A DNA stretch of 64,000 bases from Prorocentrum cordatum (lineage: Eukaryota; Sar; Dinophyceae; Prorocentrales; Prorocentraceae). A program made the position numbers and the translations under genes. The stretch's first letter is position 1. Each line of letters begins with the position of its first letter. The DNA lies in assembly GCA_963575745.1 (NCBI GenBank), contig CAUYUJ010015278.1:183052-247051 (forward strand), read 5' to 3'. The notes below the pieces were generated by a model, which saw nothing but the letters and a program-made list of their open reading frames with translations, was not told where the DNA came from and searched no databases. Shown one piece after another: positions 20,216-30,995 of this stretch.

Positions 20216-20511
20216 CCCTTGCCAGGTCGGCGCGGCCTTCCCAGATGTGCCCAGAACCAACTTTTCCGGGACACCTCGTGCGAGCGTTCCAGACCCAAAA
20301 TCATCCCCCAGACCACCCCTAAGAGAACCTGTCGAGGTTAGGCCCTAAGTCCTCCTACAGGGGGAGCTTGGACGAAAATAAGCACATGGCCCAAACAACA
20401 ACAAAAAAAACTAAACACTTCGTCCCCAGACTATTGTTTCGGCGGTGGACTCTCTTTAGTAAGAGTCCCTTTAGTGAAAGCGGCCTAAGACCGAAACCGA
20501 CGGACCTGCAC

Positions 20512-20600
20512 CCGCCAACATGACGGCCGCGACGCCCTCTCGCGAACCGACAACGGCCAATTCGCTAATCGACGTGTCAGGGTAGGTGGTCTATCAACCT
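20512..20600 (-). repeat. Inverted copy of the 13989-14074 repeat
   Basis: On the minus strand it reads GAATTGGCCGTTGTCGGTTC and GCGAGAGGGCGTCGCGGCCG, as at 14020-14060. Confidence 0.65.
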
Positions 20601-20631
20601 CCGACTGTTTTAAACTATTTTTGAAGTTGCA

Positions 20632-20659
20632 CCCTGTAGAGGGACAGGCCCGACTTAAG
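20632..20659 (+). repeat. Element end of the CCTGTAGGGGGACATGCCCG family (M1), inward-facing
   Basis: CCCTGTAGAGGGACAGGCCC followed by GACTTAAG. The family recurs at 48664-48690 (inverted), 48820, 48985, 49371 (inverted), 49481 and 58011. A related inverted end is at 20344-20361. This copy and the inverted copy at 48664-48690 bracket the whole nested insertion. Confidence 0.6.
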
Positions 20660-20699
20660 CATCGGGAGAGAGACGTGTTCCAAACTGGTAGCGTGCCGT

Positions 20700-20924
20700 C
20701 ACGTCCTCCTCATCCTTCACCTCGTCCTCATCCTTCACCTCCTCCTCCTCGTCCTCCTCCTCCCCCTCCTCTTCCTCCTTCTCTTCCTCCTCCTCCTCCT
20801 CCTCCTCCCCCTTCCCCTCCCCCTCCCCTCCCCCTCCCCCTCCCCCTCCTCCTCCTCCTCCTCCTCCTCCTACCCCTCCCCCCCCTCCTCCTCCTCCTCC
20901 TCCTCCTCCTCCTCCTCCTCCTCA
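20700..20924 (+). repeat. (CTC)n microsatellite on the 3' side of the LINE
   Basis: Starts with CCTCATCCTTCAC repeats and runs as CTC/CCT to the LINE 3' end. A matching array lies on the other side of the LINE (48187-48495). Confidence 0.9.
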
Positions 20925-21029
20925 TCATCGCACATCCCGAGGCACCAAAGGCAATCCACGAGTCACAATAAGAATAAACATTGCTGCAGCAAGTCTACCT
21001 CTGAAGGTGCAGACGGCAAAAGGAGAGAA

Positions 21030-21407
21030 TTACACAACCCTATTTGGCTGGTCTTCCTCAAGGTGCCTCTTGAGGGCTAGTTGTTTTGCTTCTTCTGCTT
21101 TATCTGTAACTGCTGAGTCAAAACCCTCAACAGAAAGACCGAAGGAAGAAACAACGTATTCCTTTACCCACCACTCCCCCCGCACCGCCACATTAGGGAC
21201 AGAAAAATCAGCCGTGGGCTTACGCCAGCATAGAACAGCGGCTTTGGGAGCAAGCAGCGCTGCAATCGCCTGCGGAGTTGCGGCCCTCCAAGCCCCCACA
21301 GTCCAACCACTGTATTGGCGAGACCCGCAAGGAAATTGTAATTTACGGGCACGGTTGCGCTGTTTGCGCAATCTCGGAGGGTGGCGACACGTTGCATGGT
21401 TTGGCAA
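21030..21407 (-). pseudogene. LINE C-terminal region
   Basis: About 125 codons ending in a stop at 21030. It overlaps the end of the RNase H frame in another phase and continues it after a frameshift near 21390. A basic stretch (RLRKQRNRARKLQF) is followed by an Ala-rich segment. The DNA downstream is a 100-base 3' untranslated segment leading into the microsatellite. Confidence 0.55.
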
Positions 21408-22400
21408 GGCTCAGAACGGCCTCCCAGGCATACCCGCCACAAGCAGCACAACCAAGAACCGTGAGGCTCTTAGGCGGAACGGGCGGCAGCCCAGAGGTAA
21501 CAAAAACCGCAGCTTGCCTGAGCGCATGTCCTTGCAATGCTGCAAGGATGCTTAGCTCTTCTGACACTTCAGGGGCGACACTGGGCCTGCCTTTGCAACG
21601 CTTAGTCGATTTCCCTGGAGGACTGCTAGAGAGGGGGGACCCACCCGCCTCCCCCGAGATCGACCGAGGAGGGAGGGGGAGGGCGTCGTAGTCTTCGCGC
21701 TCGGCCATCAAAAACTCTTGGATAGCAGCCCAGCGCGCAAATGCTTTGACCATATCTGCCAGGGCAGCAAGGGCATGCATACAATCAGAAGTGTCAGGAT
21801 GCTGGCTAACTCCACGCCCCGCACGCACATCAGCAGCGCGATTACAATTCCACTCATACTCAGAGATGCGCCCCTCGGCAACGGCTGAGAAGGGGAGGTG
21901 GGCTTTGACCTTCACTGCACTAATGGACGGTAGCTTCCTGTGGATTTCTTTCCACAAATGGCATCGAGAATGCCGAACAGAGGTGGGCCAGATCTTGTCA
22001 CTAACAGCATCCATGGCGCCCTGGCAGCCAATGTGGAAAACCGTTTCTCCTACGACCAATCCACGAGCCCCCTGCAAGACAGCAACATCCCCCCCATCGC
22101 GCGACGTCTGAAAGGGTCCTAGATCCCAAGACACCGCGCCACAGGCTGCTGCTGACAGAGAGCCGTCATCGTTTAGCTGGGTTAAAGCCCAGCCCGCTCT
22201 GCGGGAGAGGGAGCAGGTGGGGTGAAGGCCAGAACCGTCAGTGAAAACATGGCCTGGCAGGTGTCCTGAGTCAGGCCGTTTTATCCAAACAATATTGCAC
22301 TCGCTATCCCACAGTGGCCGATGCACAACCTCTATGGGCACAGGGAAAATACCACAAGCCTCCTTCTCGAGATCCTGTCCCGACAGCTGCAACACAGACG
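21343..22400 (-). pseudogene. LINE RNase H domain
   Basis: The domain starts at HVFTDGSGLHP (first catalytic Asp in TDGS, near 22255). It has a middle helix (VLQGARGLV) and ends with NRAADVRAGRG (near 21830), where the last Asp is expected. The middle positions that normally hold Glu and Asp appear replaced (AVLQGA, HIGCQGA), so activity is doubtful. A tail with GCAACGGYAW, a CX2C pair near 21440, follows. The frame is shifted relative to the reverse transcriptase frame at about 22400-22440, consistent with decay of one ancestral frame. Confidence 0.75.
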
Positions 22401-22429
22401 CGCATCGGAGCAGTCGTGGGCTACAGTAC

Positions 22430-24090
22430 TTACCTCGGTCGGCGGCCCAATGTGGGCAAAAGGAAACGTCTGTGCCAGAGGGTGCCAGGTTTGCACTTAC
22501 AAGCCTGGCAAAGGTCAGTGTCAGATTTCTTGTGGCGCGCTTGTTTGGCTTGGCACCAGCGTTGCTGAGAAATCAAAGAGCGCAAACTAGACTGGTGCCT
22601 AGCCGTCCAGGTTTCCGGCAGACGGCCCTCCAAGAGCCCAGCCAAAGGCTTCCAGAAAATCGGGCGGGTCCAGCCTGGCGACTCTTCCATATTGCTAAGC
22701 GCAGCCACATCATAAACATTACGAGCAGCTCGGCGGGCCATCCAAACAACCTGCTTGGGAGCAAGATTGGTGAGACAGATTTCTTCCCCAGTGTCAATGA
22801 TGACACGGTCGGCCGAGGGGGCGCTCCACCCAAGCTGTTGGACAGTCAGCAGATGCGCATGTGCAGGGCTAGCCGCCCAGGCCCGCAAGTTGGAGGCCCG
22901 TTCCAAATCTCGAGCTGCCGAAACCAATGCAGCCTGCAACATTCCTAAGGCTGGCCTACCTATCCATACCGCACGCGCCCAGAAGCCTATGACCTGGGAG
23001 TGGTAGATGCAGAAGGGGTCCATGACGCGGCCGAGCTTAGTCGTGGCCAGCTTGAGGCCAACCGAGGCGCCCGTTTTATCCACATGCAGGCAGGTAACCG
23101 CAGCTCTACGAAGTAGGTGTAGTTGTCTCCCGCTAAGTCCAGACACGCCAGAGCCCCATAAGGCCGTGGCCTGTGGCCCCGCACGCTGAGTGGATCCGAT
23201 GTTAGCCCCTGCCTGCTTCAACTTCAAAATTTTGAAGGACCTCCGAAGACCTTTTAAAAACCGAGTCCCAGCCGTGTGAAGCACTCGCCTTTTAGCATCA
23301 TGGGAGTCCGTGCCAAGGGATCGCGTGTGCTTTTTCCTCGCGAAGCCGAATTCCTTCCACTCCTGATTCAGAGCGCCCGCCAACTCGGGGTTGGAGACGA
23401 CGAAGTGAGTCTTGCTGGCCGCCAACACCAGCTCCAAACGCCTGTATCCAGAGGCAAGAAGGCGTCCAGCGCCTCTTAGTTGTGCAGCGACAAAGCGAGA
23501 CGATCCTAGGCACTGCGCGTGTACATCATGGACTACATTCCTGACTAACACAGCTGGGAACTTATCTGCTATAGAGACCATGGCCCTGTAAAGTAGGACC
23601 TTGACTAGGGAGGTAGCCAGGGAGCATCCAGCCAGAACCGTTCCGTTAGCTTTAAACACCGACGAGACTGCATCCATGAACGTGAGGCACCTGGGCCCCG
23701 AATACAAGCTACAAGCCACGTATATGAGCTTGAGGTTGATATCAACTGCAGCAGCTTCTTCGAACAGCCGATAGTGCGAAACACGTTCGTAGAATTTCGA
23801 AAGGTCAGTGAAGAGCGTGCCTGAGTCGAAGTCGAATGTCTTAGCACAATGTGACATGATATTATGTTCCCAACCTGCTGTGTCACACTCCTTAGTAGAG
23901 CAGCCCCAAAACGCAGATATCTGGTGAGATTGTCCCCAAGACCTGGCCAGGCTCTGTCGTCGGCGGGCCCAAGTACGCCCGAGGGAGATGATCAGAGCCA
24001 AAGGTCTGAGGTCAGGGGGCTCGGGCTTACCAGTGAACACGATCATGGTCGGCCATTTATCCGAAAGGTAAGGCTTCTCTTCCCAGAGGA
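22430..24090 (-). pseudogene. LINE reverse transcriptase domain and thumb/connection
   Basis: Palm motif A is TLFTDLSKFYERV (near 23810, Asp present), motif B is NGTVLAGCSLATSL (near 23630), and motif C is RNVVHDVHAQ (near 23540). The usual Asp-Asp pair is His-Asp here, which would inactivate polymerisation. Beyond the palm is a long helical region with conserved-looking Trp residues and a Cys pair (CQACKC, near 22480). Flanking parts of the element are in other frames, so the coding region has suffered several single-base shifts. Confidence 0.8.
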
Positions 24091-24939
24091 TCAATATCCA
24101 AAAGCCGATTCCGAAAATCGTCACTCAAAAGGAGCCATGACCTCGGATTGATGCAATCAATACCAAGGCCGACGTTATGCCGAAAGCGTGTTAGGGCTGC
24201 ATCTAACATGTCGAGGCTAGGCTGAGGGAGCGCAGCGTTCTGGGCGGCAACTCTCTGAACATCTGTCAGGCGCGTCTTGGCATCGTGCCACATCGCCCCA
24301 GGAGTCGCACAGGCTGTCGACAGCAGAATCACCTATAAGGGGCACACCTGTGGCGTCCTCTGGCGGTCGCAGCTGCTGCTTATCCTTCGCAAACCTGCGT
24401 GCAGCTTTTCCTCCTCCTCCTACAGCTTCCTTAGCCCACCTCTGCCACTTCTGCCACCTAACCCTTCCTTCTTTGATCAAAACCTTGTCCGCTACCTCGA
24501 CCGCCAGCTCAGACAAATATTCAAACTCGTCGCCGCCACGAGCAGCCACTGCGAAGAGGCCATCTAAGCAGCACAGGCCAAGGATAAGGTCGGAGGTGAG
24601 ATCGTTTTTGTCTAACTTCCCCAGAATGTTCAGGAGGTTCTGGCAGAAATCAGGGGGGTAGTCATCAGGGTGGTCCCAGAAACTTCGAAGGCGCATGATG
24701 GTAGACCGAAAGGTACGCCAAGAGCGGGCCTTAGGGGTAGAGCGCGCATCCCACTGCCTGTCGAAAGCATCCTTAAGTTGGACCTTCTTCCTCTGGAAGC
24801 CTCGAGATCTCCCGGTGTACTGGGACCTGTCGGGGCCGAAGATATCAAACTGGTCGCGCAAGTTGGCTCCCATGTGATCTAACCACTGGCACCATATAGA
24901 GTCTAGGTCGCTGGAGTAATCCAAATCACCCGTGCTCAA
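24091..24939 (-). pseudogene. LINE linker between endonuclease and reverse transcriptase
   Basis: A charged, Trp-rich region (GFQRKKVQLKDAFDRQWDAR, near 24795) in the frame closing at 24217, then continued in another frame (NVGLGIDCINPRSWLLLSD, near 24150) after a shift around 24300, and shifted again near 24090. This is the usual spacer between endonuclease and polymerase in this type of element. Confidence 0.6.
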
Positions 24940-25396
24940 CTCCAGGTGGCATCAGACAGTTCTCTCACGCATCCGATTCGGGGCTTGGTGGGGAAGGCCT
25001 TCCAAGTGACCCGATTCAGGGTGAAATTCCGAAGCTCCATCAAGACGGGAACGCGAGGTGACGAAGGTCCAGCGAACAGGGCGGAGACCGAGGCGATAGC
25101 AGCTGCCACACCTCTGGACACAATGAAATAGTCCAAGGTCTGCTTGTGGCAGGTCGGAGCCTTGGGCGCAATGATTGTGCCACCTACAAGCGTGCACCAG
25201 CCGAGCAGCCCAGGGTCCGAGGCATCAATGTTGAGGTCACCTCCAAGAGCCCAAGGGGTCTTAAGCTGTTCCAGGAACTTCCCAAGGTCCTCCAAGAGCT
25301 GGATGGTTAGGCCAATGCACCCAATTCCAGTATAGCCATACACAGAGACCCAGTGCATTCCCCCAGGTACGACAGCTTGGGCGTGGGTGACGACAA
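24936..25396 (-). pseudogene. LINE endonuclease, C-terminal half (interrupted by the transposon at 25396)
   Basis: Exonuclease-endonuclease-phosphatase fold: GGDLNID (near 25230, the G-D-x-N metal-site motif), TLDYFIVS (near 25130, Asp), and SPRVPVLMEL (near 25055), where the usual catalytic His is Arg. The frame is open up to the target duplication at 25389-25396, whose codons ATT GTC GTC continue in phase with the N-terminal half ending at 44825. Without the insert the two halves form one uninterrupted domain. Confidence 0.8.
25389..25396 (+). other. Target-site duplication, left copy (GACGACAA)
   Basis: Identical to 44825-44832 and directly outside the left TIR. Nine bases would be possible if the terminal T were counted, but that makes the TIRs asymmetric. 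Confidence 0.85.
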
Positions 25397-25473
25397 TTGA
25401 GAAGGGCCTGTCCTCCTACAGCGCCGAAATGACGCTACTTGCCTAAATGCGTAAAAAGTACGTTTCCGAGTAC
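25397..25473 (+). repeat. Left terminal inverted repeat
   Basis: Starts TTGAGAAGGGCCTGTC and ends AGTACGTTTCCGAGTAC. It pairs with 44747-44824 with about eight substitutions and one indel. Confidence 0.88.
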
Positions 25474-27012
25474 TCCGCTACTTAGCGTGCAATTTCTCAA
25501 AGCGTCGGAGGTCGAACACGACCACTCGCTCAACCAGGGAACGCTGTCGGGCGCAACGCGCAACCACATTTCTGACCTCGCGCGCAACCACCTGATTTCA
25601 CCGACGCGCGAAAGTTTTACGTTGCCGAACAGTGGTCGGAGCCACAAGCCCCATTTGCGAACGCTAGCGAGACGCCGCTTGGGCAGTACCCCCCCCCAGA
25701 AATCCGACTATGTGCACGTGGCCACAACGCGCGAAAACCCGCGCATACCGCTACAACCATTATCCAACGTGCCCCGCTGCCTTTACGGCGGCGCGGCGCC
25801 ACGCGTTGAAGCGCCGCGCGAGGTTGCGGCATGTCATGCTAGACGGCGCAGTGCCGCGCCATGCTATGCCGCGCAATGCTACGATATGCTGCCGAGCTTT
25901 ATCGAAGATCGGGAACTAACGCGCGCGGGCGCTCAGATCTCTGCACCCTCAGTTTTCGACCCGTCAACTCTTACAACGAACACTTGCAATACCCTTGTCA
26001 ACCACCACCTCGAGGATTCCAGGTGGGCAACTTTGCATGACCAGGAGCGGGGTCAAGAGCCTGGCGGGGGCGGCGCAAGCCTCTTGACTATAAGCCGGGC
26101 TGGGAAAGTGAAACCACCCCTGGAGAACCAGGAGTGGAAGGGTGGATTGGGGGAGGTAAGGCAAGATGGAGGCTGAGGATGGCGGATTGGAACAATAAGA
26201 AACATAGATAGCTCCAGGTCGGTTCTGCCGACAGGGGGATGGCAAAAGGGAAATCTCCCCCCCCCCCCCCCCCCCCGTCCATCTTCCCCCCTCCTCTTCT
26301 TCCTCCTCCTCCTGCTCCTGCTCCTGCCCTTGCTCCTGCTCCTCCTCCTCCTCCTCCCCCTCCCCCTCCTCCTCCTCCTCCTCCTAGTCGGAGCCCTACC
26401 CCCCGCTCAGTTACCATCAGTTTCGACATTCGGCCATCCCCCGTGCCTCTTCCACCGAGCTGTTCCTTCCACCAGGCGAACCCCCCATCCAACCATCTCT
26501 CCCTTCACCTCCTTCCACCAGGCGAACCCCCCATCCAACAATCTCTCCCTTCACCTCCTTCCACTCCCCCTGCCCGCACCCACTCTGCCTGAGGGGCCAC
26601 TGCGATTGCGAGGGGGGGGGGGGGGGGGGGGGGGGCAACAAACGTCTGGTTTCCTGGGCCACCCCCTCCGACTGACCCCTTCCCCCCGATTTTCTTCCCC
26701 CCAGGACCTCTGGATCAGGATTCGGCCGCCGACGGAACCGACTGAGGGGGGGGCGTGGGGGGGCTGGGGGAGAGGCCCAATGCAAAGCGAGGTGACTGGA
26801 AGAGGCGACCGATGATGACCGTGGCGCCAGAAATGCCGAGGAAATCCTCGGTCCAACAATCCACGCCACTGGCACCGAGCAGCGAGCACGGTGCCAAACT
26901 GTACATCTCTGTGAGCTTCACGCCGACGAAGCGCACGACCTCCTGTCAGGACAGCACGCCACCACCGCACACCGTTGTTGTCGAGGCATGGCCGTCAGTC
27001 CCAGCATCATTA
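25474..27012. other. Left subterminal region of the transposon; no gene seen
   Basis: CGCGCAACCAC-type short repeats (25545-25600), a GCATGCCGCGC-rich stretch (25800-25890), a C20 homopolymer (26257-26276) with a CTC array after it (26285-26386), tandem CCACCAGGCGAACCCCCCAT units (26469-26545) and a G tract near 26614-26634. Confidence 0.5.
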
Positions 27013-28752
27013 TCACTTCGGGGCGGCGGCTGCAATCGCCTTGGTCTGCGGATTCACGATCGAGTCGGCCTCCTTCAGAATGAGCACATTGACCTTCTCG
27101 CGCACACCAGGCACCTTGTCGATATCGGCCACCACTGGCGACATCCGACGTTTCATCTGCACCTCGTTGGTCTTCGGCGATTTGTAGATAGCTATCAACA
27201 TGAACTCTGCCACTGTGGCATCTGCGTGCTGGTGTGCGGCGTCGGCCCGAGCCTTGAGGTTCGGGTCGATGGCCTCCCCAAACAGGCTCAGGGTATCATT
27301 GTACTTGGCCAGCTCCGCTTTGGACTCCTCGAAGCACGCGCTCAGTCGATCGCCGTCGAACTTCTCCAAAGTGTTCTCGCTGTGCTTCAGGAGGTCTTTG
27401 AAGCTGCCCTTTAACCCCTCTGTCCAGGACTTCCCATCGGAGGCGCCCTTGCAGATCGACTCCAACTCCACCAACTTCTCGTCGAGGAAAGCCAAGCTGA
27501 CAGCACAATACGGACCCGAGTGGGAGAGCAGCGTTGCATTCTGTTCGTTCAGTGATTCGAACACCTTGGAAGACGCCACGTACTCTGGAAGGCCACTCTC
27601 AAAGTTGGCAAGAGCACTGTGGTTGCAGAACAGAGCATCCTTGAATGCAGCCATGCGCGGGTCCTTCTCCACGCGGGACTCTACATTATCTCCGAGACCG
27701 ATGAACGCCTGAAGCTTCGTCTGGGTGTTGGGCCAATCACAAAGAATACGCGATGCGAGCTTGAGGCCAGCTGGGACCTGCACGAGTTTCTCGAACATCG
27801 TAGTCACCTCACCGGTTCTGCCGTGAACGTTGGAGTCCGTGCATGCAAACGCGTCCTTGTGCACTCGCCCAAGCCAGTTGCATACCCTAGTCGAGTTCTC
27901 GGCGCCCAAAATCGTCTTAGGATCAGATCCCGCCCGAGTGGAGGCAGCTAGCGAAGTGATGAGGTCATCGATTCTCGCAACCTCCTCCGAGCTGAGCAAG
28001 AAGCTGTCCCTCTTAGCACACACGATGTCCATCAACTGCATTGTGCTCCTCTCTGCGGCCATCGCCCGTGCGAACTCTGAGATGCACGACTCCATGTTGG
28101 CCCAATCGCCGATCCCAGACGGCAAGACGTCCTTGCAAGTAGCAACGAGCTCCATCCAAATCTCGATGTCCTCCGCGGATACGGTATCCCCTTGCCCCGC
28201 CCACCAAACCTGATACAACGCAACCACGTTAGTGTTGACTGTCTCGTGGAAGTTCCCTGCCATCCAGTCTGGCACAGAGCCCTTGCTATTCTTGACGAGG
28301 GCCACCTGCTCCACGCACGCGTCCCTGAGTTCGGTCAGCTGGTCACCATCAGGCTGTGCGTCGGGGACAGCCTGGTGCCGCATCACGCCATTGATGTCGG
28401 ACATGTGGTTGCGAATGCCATCTGCGTGCTCCACACAATCGCCAAGCCGGTCGGCCCAGAACTTGTTCCTCTTCAGTGCTCTGGCAAGCTTGAAACCCAT
28501 GACTCTTGTGTCACCCTTGATGTTGATTTCGTCACACTCGATGACCTGGTCTACGAACATGTGGTCAGCGCCGCTGAGGCACGACACTACCTTGTGGCAC
28601 AAACAAAAATCCGATATCACTTCATCGTAAGCCTCATTCTGATTGTCCAAGTCTGCAGAGAACGCAGCGTTCAGAGTATCGAGTAACTTAAAAACCACCT
28701 CAGCCAACTGAGCACCCTTATCCATGAAGGCCGCAGTGAACGTACCCTCCTG
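27013..28752 (-). CDS. Family B protein (transposon copy), last exon: long helical region
   Basis: About 575 codons from the presumed acceptor near 28752 to the stop at 27013. Strongly helical, Asp/Glu/Lys-balanced and nearly Pro-free. Its start (KGAQLAEVVFKLLDTLNAAF) is comparable with HIVVSIWDKLQDSITDEAW in the plus-strand copy, and the Cys/Val patch that follows (DFCLCHKVVSCLSG) with DLCAFATVCAKNC. The plus copy lacks most of what follows. The frame is undamaged and ends in an Ala/Lys tail. No catalytic motif or membrane segment is visible; elongated helical bundles of this kind often serve as scaffolds. Confidence 0.62.
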   Translation of the reverse strand, partial: QEGTFTAAFMDKGAQLAEVVFKLLDTLNAAFSADLDNQNEAYDEVISDFCLCHKVVSCLSGADHMFVDQVIECDEINIKGDTRVMGFKLARALKRNKFWADRLGDCVEHADGIRNHMSDINGVMRHQAVPDAQPDGDQLTELRDACVEQVALVKNSKGSVPDWMAGNFHETVNTNVVALYQVWWAGQGDTVSAEDIEIWMELVATCKDVLPSGIGDWANMESCISEFARAMAAERSTMQLMDIVCAKRDSFLLSSEEVARIDDLITSLAASTRAGSDPKTILGAENSTRVCNWLGRVHKDAFACTDSNVHGRTGEVTTMFEKLVQVPAGLKLASRILCDWPNTQTKLQAFIGLGDNVESRVEKDPRMAAFKDALFCNHSALANFESGLPEYVASSKVFESLNEQNATLLSHSGPYCAVSLAFLDEKLVELESICKGASDGKSWTEGLKGSFKDLLKHSENTLEKFDGDRLSACFEESKAELAKYNDTLSLFGEAIDPNLKARADAAHQHADATVAEFMLIAIYKSPKTNEVQMKRRMSPVVADIDKVPGVREKVNVLILKEADSIVNPQTKAIAAAAPK

Positions 28753-29497
28753 CCCTAAAAAAGGGCAACCAGGTCGTCGGCAGAGGAGGCTGGGGGGGAG
28801 GGAGAACGGCGACGAAGACGACGACAACGGGCACGAGACGTTGGCGACGGCGACGGCCAAAAGGACACCGCGACGATGACGACGTCGAAGACGGCGACGG
28901 CCAACGCGGCGAGGACGTCGACGATGCCGACGACGACCGTGCTGACGCTAAAGGCGGTAAGGACAACAAGGACGACGAATGCGATGAAACTGTAATGATG
29001 CACGTAGATGTCCAAACGGTTGCGTTGGTGGAGATGTGGGTGCTGGCGCAACTAGACGAGTGCAGGCGTTCAGCTGCAGAGGTGCATGTACATAAGCACT
29101 GCACCACCTGTTGCCGACAGCACGGCGAAGCGAAGTAAGGAAGCCAGCGTGGGGCGCGCGCCATCAAAATCTGTGTAGGACCTCGTGCGTGCGAGATGTG
29201 GATATCTACTGTACTAACGTACTCTCACAACACTTGATGTGCATGGTAGGTAACTATGAATACGTGCACGCGCTTGTCCGTGTAGGCATGGTGGTCGGTA
29301 CGAGCGCACGCGCACACGCGCGCGTGTGAACACGAGTGTTCTGGTAAGAATATACAGCTGTTGGGCTACGCGTGTAGCCGACTATCTGGCTACACCAACA
29401 GACAGCCGCCCCAAACCAAATCGCGTTGTTCCCTACATAAAGACCCCATCCCCCGAGGAATCATCTTGGGCAGGCGGTCATGGCATAACCTTTGGGT
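28753..29497. other. Probable family B intron
   Basis: GACGACGGCGA-type repeats (28800-28960) and CA/CG-rich sequence (29265-29335). The plus-strand copy is continuous over the equivalent position, so the intron or insertion is specific to this copy. Confidence 0.45.
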
Positions 29498-30478
29498 CTA
29501 GAAGTCGCGCTTGAGCTTCGAGGCCTTGTCGGCTGGGGAGCCGTCCAAAGTGCCGACGCTGCAGACCGTCGGGTCGAAGGCAGCGGAGGCGCTCACACTG
29601 AGGAACTTCGCGATCAAGCCAGTGTCGAGAGTAGCCTGGCCAGTGAGGTGGGTGAGCAATCTATCGTGCAGCTCATCCTTGAAACGCGAATCGAACTCGA
29701 CACCGCGACCCCTGAGAAACACCACCTCCTTCAGGATGCTCTCCCACGGAGTCTCGGCGACTGCGTTCTCGACGAAGAAGTGCGCCGACTTTGCGAGGTC
29801 CAAGCGATCCTGCAGCTGGTCCGCCAAGTCGGCGGGCCCCTGAGCAGTGAGCTGATCCACGGCCTCCTTGCCCCAGCGGAGCTGGGTGCCGAAGCTCTTC
29901 CTTGTGGCAAGGATCTGCTCGATGGGCAGGGCTGCGACCTTCCTGGCCTTGAACTCATCGGGGGTCTCATTCCTGGGAGCGAAGCCGCCACGGGGCTTAT
30001 CGCCAGGGCTACGGGTAGACACAGCGTCGCCACGGAAGACGCCGCGAGAGCCACTCGCAACAGATGCGGCCCCAAACGAGATGCGCCGCACAGGAGCCTT
30101 GCCACCATCACGACCCCGACCGATGTTTTTGCCCTTCTGCGTCCACTCACGTTCCTCATCGCTGCCGGGCTGCTCGGACGGCCCGCCACCTTCCTCATCG
30201 GAACCGTCAACGCGCATGGGTTGACTGCCTGCAGCGGCGGCCCCACGGCCAGGCTCGTCAGAGTCTGAACCAATGCCCAGGTCAGCGCGCTGCTTCTTGA
30301 CCGTCCCCGTCACCTGTGCCACGGTGAGATGGCAACTCTTGCACGCCTGAATCAGCTTGTCCTTCTTCTGGCCCTGGTTGAGCGTGAGACCCACTTCCTG
30401 CGCCTGGTTCTTGTAGACGTGGGCATCAGGCCTGAGAGCGATCAAGCTCTTGTTGACCTCCGCTGCCAGAGGTGACGG
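29498..30478 (-). CDS. Family B protein (transposon copy), middle exon: linker and helical region
   Basis: Starts around SLIALRPDAHVYKNQAQEVG, has a CX2C pair (QACKSCHL, near 30340), an acidic Gly/Ser linker, an RG-containing basic stretch (30100-29990), and a helical region with RGRGVEFDS (near 29700) that corresponds to EDCGVKFTS in the plus-strand copy. The frame differs by one base from that of the first exon, and the two overlap at 30426-30478; either a very short junction or a frameshift is present there. The final codons SKLKRDF are followed by a stop at 29498, presumably just inside the intron. Confidence 0.6.
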   Translation of the reverse strand, partial: PSPLAAEVNKSLIALRPDAHVYKNQAQEVGLTLNQGQKKDKLIQACKSCHLTVAQVTGTVKKQRADLGIGSDSDEPGRGAAAAGSQPMRVDGSDEEGGGPSEQPGSDEEREWTQKGKNIGRGRDGGKAPVRRISFGAASVASGSRGVFRGDAVSTRSPGDKPRGGFAPRNETPDEFKARKVAALPIEQILATRKSFGTQLRWGKEAVDQLTAQGPADLADQLQDRLDLAKSAHFFVENAVAETPWESILKEVVFLRGRGVEFDSRFKDELHDRLLTHLTGQATLDTGLIAKFLSVSASAAFDPTVCSVGTLDGSPADKASKLKRDF

Positions 30479-30995
30479 TAAACTCTGTCCAAGGCTTCTT
30501 CGGGTTCTTCATCAAGACGCCTTTGAACTGCTTGCCGTCCACGCCAGGAAGGTCGACGAGCTTGAACCCAGCGTCTTCTGGAGCCCGCTTGAAGTGGTCC
30601 ATGAACTCCTTTCGGGAAAGGCCCACGTAAGACTTGGTGATGGTAACGCCGTCTGACGAGTCCGAAGTCAATTGCATCTGCTTGAATGGCGGCGGGCCTT
30701 CGCCGTGCAACACCCCATGCGCCTCGTCCCAGTCGGCCTTGACCGTCTCACTGACCGTCTTCTCCTCGCAGACCTCCTCGAAGGACCCTTTGTGAGTGAA
30801 ACCAATGGTGTAGGTCTCATGGCACCTCTTGCAAGCTGGCCCACGCGGCAACATGTTCTTCGTGCCCTTCGCTGGCTGCTCGTCGGCCCACTCCGCGCCG
30901 ACGACGTTGCTCTTGGCCCCGCAAGCCAGACACGTGCAAATGGCGGGCGCCCTGCTCCGCTTGGCAGGAGGCTCGTCGGCCTCCCTGCGGCTCAT
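30440..30995 (-). CDS. Family B protein (transposon copy), first exon: CX2C-X29-CX2C zinc-binding domain
   Basis: The ATG at 30995 is chosen because a basic, nuclear-signal-like start (MSRREADEPPAKRSRAP) precedes the zinc motif, and the upstream extension of the frame has no natural composition. CLAC (22-25) and CKRC (55-58) are 29 residues apart, as in the plus-strand gene. The conserved VDGKQFKGV block follows near residue 165. The exon ends near 30440-30480, where the reading frame changes. Confidence 0.62.

Noticed and set aside
18516-20924. Long frames rich in Leu, Pro, Ser, Arg, Glu or Gly on both strands
   Set aside because: They coincide with CTC/GGA and CT microsatellites and with a 33-bp minisatellite whose period keeps frames open; no natural composition outside the repeats.
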